Part shown: positions 59,568 through 63,111 of the stretch, one piece after another
Layout: every line of letters begins with the position of its first letter
Position numbering within the stretch: the first letter of the stretch is position 1
Origin: an uncultured Rhodocyclaceae bacterium
GTDB taxonomy: Bacteria; Pseudomonadota; Gammaproteobacteria; Burkholderiales; Rhodocyclaceae
Length of the DNA stretch: 63,111 nt
Direction: 5' to 3'
NCBI GenBank assembly: GCA_934271525.1
Contig: CAKQRL010000012.1
Coordinates: 1-63,111 of the forward strand
Translations under genes and position numbers: made by a program
Notes under the pieces: model-generated
What the model was told of the DNA's origin: nothing
Seen by the model: only the letters and a program-made list of their open reading frames with translations
The model's database searches: none

Positions 59568-60698
59568 ATGAAAAAAATCTTATTCTTTTTTTTATTTTTT
59601 GCGCAAAACCTTGCTGCGCAAAGCATTCCTGCGCCAATTCCGCCCGAAATTGAAGCCAAATCGTGGTTGTTGTGGGATTTAACGGCGAATAAAACGCTTG
59701 CCGCTTTTGCCCCGCAGGAACGATTAGAACCGGCATCTTTAACGAAGTTGATGACCGCTTATCTTGCCTTTGCCGCTTTAAAAGAAGGGCGCATTGCCTT
59801 GGAACAAAAAGTGCAAGTCTCAGAAAAAGCCTACCGCGCAGAAGGCTCGCGCATGTTTTTGGAAATCAACAAATCCGCCACAGTTGATGATTTGCTCAAA
59901 GGGATGATTGTGCAATCGGGCAACGATGCTTCCATTTTGTTGGCAGAGGCTATTGGTGGTTCGGAAGAAAACTTTGCGCAGTTGATGAATTTAGAAGCAA
60001 AACGCCTTGGGCTAAACAACACGCATTTTGAAAATGCAACGGGTTTGCCGAGCAACACTTTTTCCACCGCGCTGGATTTGGCGATTTTAACGCGCGCTTT
60101 AATTTTTGATTTTCCGCGGGAATATGCGCGTTATTACGCAATGCGCGAATTCACCTACAATAAAATCCGCCAACCCAACCGCAACCGATTGCTGACAATG
60201 GATAAAGCGGTTGATGGCGTTAAAACTGGCCACACACAAGCGGCGGGGTATTGCTTGATTTCATCCGCTTTTAAAGACAATCGCCGTTTGCTTGCCGTTT
60301 TGCTTGGCGCAACCAGCAAGAAAAAACGCATCTCAGAATCCCACAAATTGTTGCAATGGGGTTACGGCGCATTTGAATTGGTGTCGGTTATCCCGCAAAA
60401 CACAGCGCTTGCAAACTTGCGGGTTTTTAAGGGTGAGCAACAAAACTTGGCAGTAAAAACCACTGAAAACCTGCAAGTGCTTGTGCCGCGCGGAATGGTC
60501 AAAGACCTTACATTCCGCTTTATTCCCAAAGCACCATTGACGGCACCCATTGCCGCCACTGATATTGTGGGCGAATTGGAAGTGTTGGTGAATAACCAAC
60601 TCTTTGAAAAACGCGCAATTGCGGCAGGCGTTGCGGTGAATGAAGGCGGATTTTTGCGCCGAAACATTGACGGCTTTTTGTTGTGGTGGAACAACTGA
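59568..60698 (+). CDS. serine-type D-Ala-D-Ala carboxypeptidase (PBP5/6 family)
   Basis: 376 residues. A signal peptide (KKILFFFLFFAQNLAAQS) is followed by the penicillin-binding catalytic motifs SLTK (about residue 47), SGN (about 108) and KTG (about 222), then the C-terminal beta domain and a terminal amphipathic helix for membrane attachment (NIDGFLLWWNN). It trims pentapeptides in peptidoglycan. The ybeD start codon overlaps its stop, and dac-ybeD-lipB-lipA is a common betaproteobacterial order. Confidence 0.94.
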   Translation: MKKILFFFLFFAQNLAAQSIPAPIPPEIEAKSWLLWDLTANKTLAAFAPQERLEPASLTKLMTAYLAFAALKEGRIALEQKVQVSEKAYRAEGSRMFLEINKSATVDDLLKGMIVQSGNDASILLAEAIGGSEENFAQLMNLEAKRLGLNNTHFENATGLPSNTFSTALDLAILTRALIFDFPREYARYYAMREFTYNKIRQPNRNRLLTMDKAVDGVKTGHTQAAGYCLISSAFKDNRRLLAVLLGATSKKKRISESHKLLQWGYGAFELVSVIPQNTALANLRVFKGEQQNLAVKTTENLQVLVPRGMVKDLTFRFIPKAPLTAPIAATDIVGELEVLVNNQLFEKRAIAAGVAVNEGGFLRRNIDGFLLWWNN

Positions 60699-60949
60699 TG
60701 GAAATGGTTTTTCCGCAACATTTTCCGATTAAAATCATCGGCAATATGCAAGATGGCTTGGCGGATGCGGTTTTGGAAATTGTTTGCCGCCACGCGCCGG
60801 ATTTTGATGCGGCAACCATGCAAATGCGCGCAAGTCAAAACAACAATTATTTGAGTCTGAGCTGCACCATTTTGGCGCAAAGTCGTCCGCAGTTGGACGC
60901 TTTATACCGCGAATTATGCGCACACCCGATGATTCGTTTTGTGTTGTAA
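60698..60949 (+). CDS. ybeD: YbeD family protein (DUF493)
   Basis: 83-residue protein of the YbeD/UPF0250 family with an ACT-like ferredoxin fold; FPIKIIGNMQDGLADAVLEIV and LDALYRELCAHPMIRFVL are characteristic. No function is established, though it is usually next to lipB, as here. It starts in the dac stop (ATG 60698) and overlaps lipB by 34 nt. Confidence 0.9.
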   Translation: MEMVFPQHFPIKIIGNMQDGLADAVLEIVCRHAPDFDAATMQMRASQNNNYLSLSCTILAQSRPQLDALYRELCAHPMIRFVL

Positions 60950-61554
60950 AAGCACATTTGCTTGGCAAAATGCAAGATTACGCCGCCGTGCTTTTAAAAA
61001 TGCAGGAATTTACAAAAAACCGCACGCCCGCAACAATGGACGAAATATGGTTTTTGGAACACGCCCCCGTTTTTACCTCTGGCGTGCGTTTTTCGCCGAG
61101 GCACGTTTTAAATCCTAACATTCCGATTATTCACACCAACCGCGGCGGCGAGCTGACTTTTCACGGGGCAGGGCAGTTGATTATTTATTTTTTAATGGAT
61201 TTAAAACGTCTTAAAATCAAACCGCGCGATTTTATTTTGGCGTTGCAAAATATTATCATTGCTTTTTTAAAAACAAAACATATTGATTCTTTTTTAAAAG
61301 AAAACGCTCCGGGTGTTTATACCAAAAAAGGAAAAATTGCATCACTTGGTTTAAAAATTGAAAAACACTGCACTTACCACGGATTAGCTTTAAACGGCAA
61401 TATGAATTTAGCCGAATTTAATAATATTTTGCCTTGCGGTGAAAAACAAAAAATGACGGATTTGAATCATTTTTATTTAAATTACAATTATCAAAAAACA
61501 GCATGTGAATTAATACCTTTTATTGAGCAATATTTGAATATAAAATTAAAATGA
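60916..61554 (+). CDS. lipB: octanoyltransferase LipB
   Basis: 212-residue enzyme moving octanoyl from ACP to lipoyl domains. NRGGELTFHGAGQL, the catalytic Lys in KIASLGLKI and the acyl-thioester Cys in ILPCGEKQ are in place. The 3' half is markedly A/T-rich compared with the 5' half. It overlaps ybeD upstream and lipA downstream (4 nt). Confidence 0.94.
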   Translation: MRTPDDSFCVVKAHLLGKMQDYAAVLLKMQEFTKNRTPATMDEIWFLEHAPVFTSGVRFSPRHVLNPNIPIIHTNRGGELTFHGAGQLIIYFLMDLKRLKIKPRDFILALQNIIIAFLKTKHIDSFLKENAPGVYTKKGKIASLGLKIEKHCTYHGLALNGNMNLAEFNNILPCGEKQKMTDLNHFYLNYNYQKTACELIPFIEQYLNIKLK

Positions 61555-62405
61555 AACATTTAAGAAAACCCGAATGGATACGCATGCATTTTGGCAATGT
61601 TGCAAACTTTGCCAAGGTGAAAAATCAATGTGCAGATAGGCAATTAAACACCGTTTGCGCCGCTGCAAAATGCCCGAATTTGGGCGAATGTTTTGGGCGC
61701 AAAACCGCTTCCTTTTTGATTTTGGGCGATATTTGCACCCGGCGTTGCCCATTTTGCAATATTGCTCATGGCAAACCAAAACCGCCTAACCCGCAAGAAG
61801 CTGAAAATCTTGCACAAACCGTGCAAGATTTAAATTTAAAATATGTTGTTATTACCAGCGTTGACCGCGATGATTTAAAAGACGGCGGCGCTTCACATTT
61901 TATATTATGTATTCAAAAAATAAGAGAAAAAAATAGTGATATTAAAATAGAAATTTTAACCCCAGATTTTCGTGGTCGTTTAGAAAAAGCCATTTTTATT
62001 TTAAATAAAAACCCACCGGATGTTTTTAATCATAATTTGGAAACTATACCGCGTTTATACAAAACCATTCGCCCGGGTGCAGATTATGTACATTCTTTAA
62101 AACTTTTAAAAAACTTCAAAGAAAAAAATCCGCATATTTTCACAAAATCAGGTTTAATGCTGGGGCTTGGAGAAAATAAAGACGAGATTATTTCAGTATT
62201 GAAGGATTTAAAAAATAATTATGTGGATTTTTTAACTTTGGGACAATATTTGCAACCGAGCAAAACCCACGTTCCTGTTCAAAAATTTTACACAATTGAA
62301 GAATTTGCCGAATTTGCCGAAATTGCCAAAAACCTTGGTTTTTCCAAAATTGCCTCCGCCCCCCTTGTGCGTTCCAGCTACTGGGCAGATCATTTTTTTG
62401 AATAA
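61551..62405 (+). CDS. lipA: lipoyl synthase LipA
   Basis: 284-residue radical SAM enzyme inserting two sulfurs into the octanoyl chain. The auxiliary-cluster Cys residues are in CAAAKCPNLGEC, and the radical SAM cluster is in CTRRCPFC. The C-terminal SYWADHF with its preceding R-S-S completes the auxiliary cluster. It is shorter than E. coli LipA (321) because the N-terminal extension is reduced. Confidence 0.95.
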   Translation: MKHLRKPEWIRMHFGNVANFAKVKNQCADRQLNTVCAAAKCPNLGECFGRKTASFLILGDICTRRCPFCNIAHGKPKPPNPQEAENLAQTVQDLNLKYVVITSVDRDDLKDGGASHFILCIQKIREKNSDIKIEILTPDFRGRLEKAIFILNKNPPDVFNHNLETIPRLYKTIRPGADYVHSLKLLKNFKEKNPHIFTKSGLMLGLGENKDEIISVLKDLKNNYVDFLTLGQYLQPSKTHVPVQKFYTIEEFAEFAEIAKNLGFSKIASAPLVRSSYWADHFFE

Positions 62406-62407
62406 TC

Positions 62408-62456
62408 CCACGGTAAACCAATTATTTTTTTCAAATTTTTTTGCCGTTTACCGTGG
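62408..62456. repeat. CCACGG palindromic element, full copy (49 nt)
   Basis: Arms CCACGGTAAAC (62408-62418) and GTTTACCGTGG (62446-62456) are fully complementary. It separates the convergent lipA and eptA-like genes, starting 3 nt after the lipA stop. Confidence 0.93.
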
Positions 62457-62466
62457 AAAAAAGAAA

Positions 62467-63111
62467 TTATTTTTTTGAAAATTCTTGACGAATAAAAGCA
62501 GCATCGTAATTGCGTTGAATTTCACCAACCATACGGTCTTTTATTTGGTAGTTTTCATTAAATAAAGAAAGATTTTTGTTTAAATCTTTGCATTCAATAT
62601 TGAGCAAATCAAATACCGCATGCATAAAATCATCCGTCATAAAAGGTTTATTTAAAGCTCTTTGAATTTTATTTAAAATTTCTGGATGTTTTTCCTTAAA
62701 TTGATCGCTCACATAAATCATAAAAGGCACTTCAATTTGTCCTCGTGTTGGCATTCCCGAACCGTGTCCTGCCATTGTTGTTATATCATCATAAATATCT
62801 TGCCCGTGGTCGCTCAAATAAAATACGATGGCATCATTATCTTTAAATTTTTCAATAATTTGTGCCACCACAAAATCATTGTAATAAATTGCATTTAAAT
62901 AATTAGAACGAACTTTTAATTCGTCTTTATTTAAAACTCTTTGGAATTTTTCTGTTTGTTTGTAATAAGTTTTATTCAAATTGTTTTGAATTAAATCCTC
63001 TGCTTTAAATTTTTGAAAACTTTCTGGATAACGGTGATGGTATTGATAATGCGCACCCATCAAATGAAATAAAATAAATTGATTGGATTGCGGGGGGGGG
63101 GGGGGGGGGTA
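62467..63111 (-). CDS. EptA-like phosphoethanolamine transferase, C-terminal part (runs off the window)
   Basis: The visible part, about 214 codons, is the sulfatase-fold catalytic domain. FILFHLMGAHYQYHHRYP corresponds to the conserved block of EptA/Lpt enzymes, YLSDHGQDIYD holds metal ligands, and AGHGSGMPTRGQIEVPFMIY follows. The frame is open through an 18-nt tract (Pro codons on this strand) to the window edge, so the start is outside. These inner-membrane enzymes add phosphoethanolamine to lipid A or core and can affect polymyxin sensitivity. Translation could also begin at TTG/ATG 63063-63060 but would lack the membrane domain. Confidence 0.8.
   Translation of the reverse strand, partial: YPPPPPPQSNQFILFHLMGAHYQYHHRYPESFQKFKAEDLIQNNLNKTYYKQTEKFQRVLNKDELKVRSNYLNAIYYNDFVVAQIIEKFKDNDAIVFYLSDHGQDIYDDITTMAGHGSGMPTRGQIEVPFMIYVSDQFKEKHPEILNKIQRALNKPFMTDDFMHAVFDLLNIECKDLNKNLSLFNENYQIKDRMVGEIQRNYDAAFIRQEFSKK
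63092..63109 (-). repeat. poly-G/C tract (18 nt) inside the eptA-like gene
   Basis: Eighteen consecutive G on the + strand (C on the coding strand), two bases from the window end. With 18 the frame is open and encodes prolines just before the catalytic block. It is a likely slippage site, and its exact length may be unreliable. Confidence 0.75.

Overview
The window looks like chromosome of a low-G+C betaproteobacterium (A/T-rich by eye; G+C was not computed). The assignment rests on gene order. The run ndk-rlmN-pilW-rodZ-ispG-hisS-yfgM-bamB-der-hfq-hflX-hflK-hflC-hisZ-purA, a STAS-protein gene directly upstream of hslVU, smpB divergent from ratA-rnfH, and dac-ybeD-lipB-lipA are all arrangements I know from betaproteobacteria. 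I cannot name the genus. Most genes are housekeeping. A pilW homologue hints at type IV pili.

Layout. 1-6.5 kb: MFS transporter, TerC-like membrane protein, dGTPase, dnaB, smpB, ratA and rnfH. 6.6-7.2 kb: tRNA-Gly(GCC), then tRNA-Leu(UAA) split by a 226-nt group I intron. 7.2-10.7 kb: dnaE. 10.7-20.6 kb: an accessory locus on the + strand with two FdtA-type sugar ketoisomerase domains separated by a G13 tract, two GNATs, two acyl carrier proteins, two SDR ketoreductases, a ketoacyl-ACP synthase III, a metallo-hydrolase, an AMP-ligase, and LuxE/LuxC-type acyl-reductase proteins. 20.7-23.4 kb: two paralogous FkbM methyltransferase genes on the - strand, each interrupted by a poly-G tract and each out of frame here, with a remnant of the hscB 3' end between them. 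23.4-34.6 kb: hscB, leuA, pssA, a PHA-depolymerase-like esterase, hslUV, a STAS protein, ilvA, gdx and a divergent ppk. 34.6-44 kb: minCDE, a polar amino acid ABC transporter whose first binding-protein gene is frameshifted, ychF, a glycosyltransferase, dgkA and a GGDEF protein. 44.2-62.4 kb: the long conserved block ending in lipA. At the right edge is the C-terminal part of an EptA-like transferase gene, entered from an 18-nt poly-G/C tract.

Three things stand out. First, a dispersed palindromic element occurs throughout. Its full form is about 49 bp with arms CCACGGTNAAC and GTTNACCGTGG around a T-run/A-run centre. About 19 paired or compact sites and about a dozen half-sites are seen. Full copies lie between genes, and the variable base of the two arms usually co-varies. 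Half-copies lie inside rodZ, der, hflX and yfgM in one common reading frame, and other copies supply the stop codons of dnaE, rnfH and hflC and the start codon of hflX. The pattern resembles DNA-uptake sequences or mobile REP-type elements, but the sequence is none that I recognise. Second, the 10.7-23.4 kb locus looks like a phase-variable pathway that builds an acyl group on dedicated carrier proteins and places it on a surface sugar. Third, the tRNA-Leu intron is of the type best known from cyanobacteria and plastids.

The acyl locus can be read as one pathway. The AMP-ligase and the two ACPs activate and carry an acyl unit, the KAS III extends it, and the SDRs reduce it. LuxE/LuxC could convert it to an aldehyde, or the GNATs could transfer it to an amino sugar made through the FdtA step. 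FkbM enzymes could O-methylate the glycan. This chemistry is inferred from families; no glycosyltransferase, flippase or sugar nucleotidyltransferase is present in the locus.
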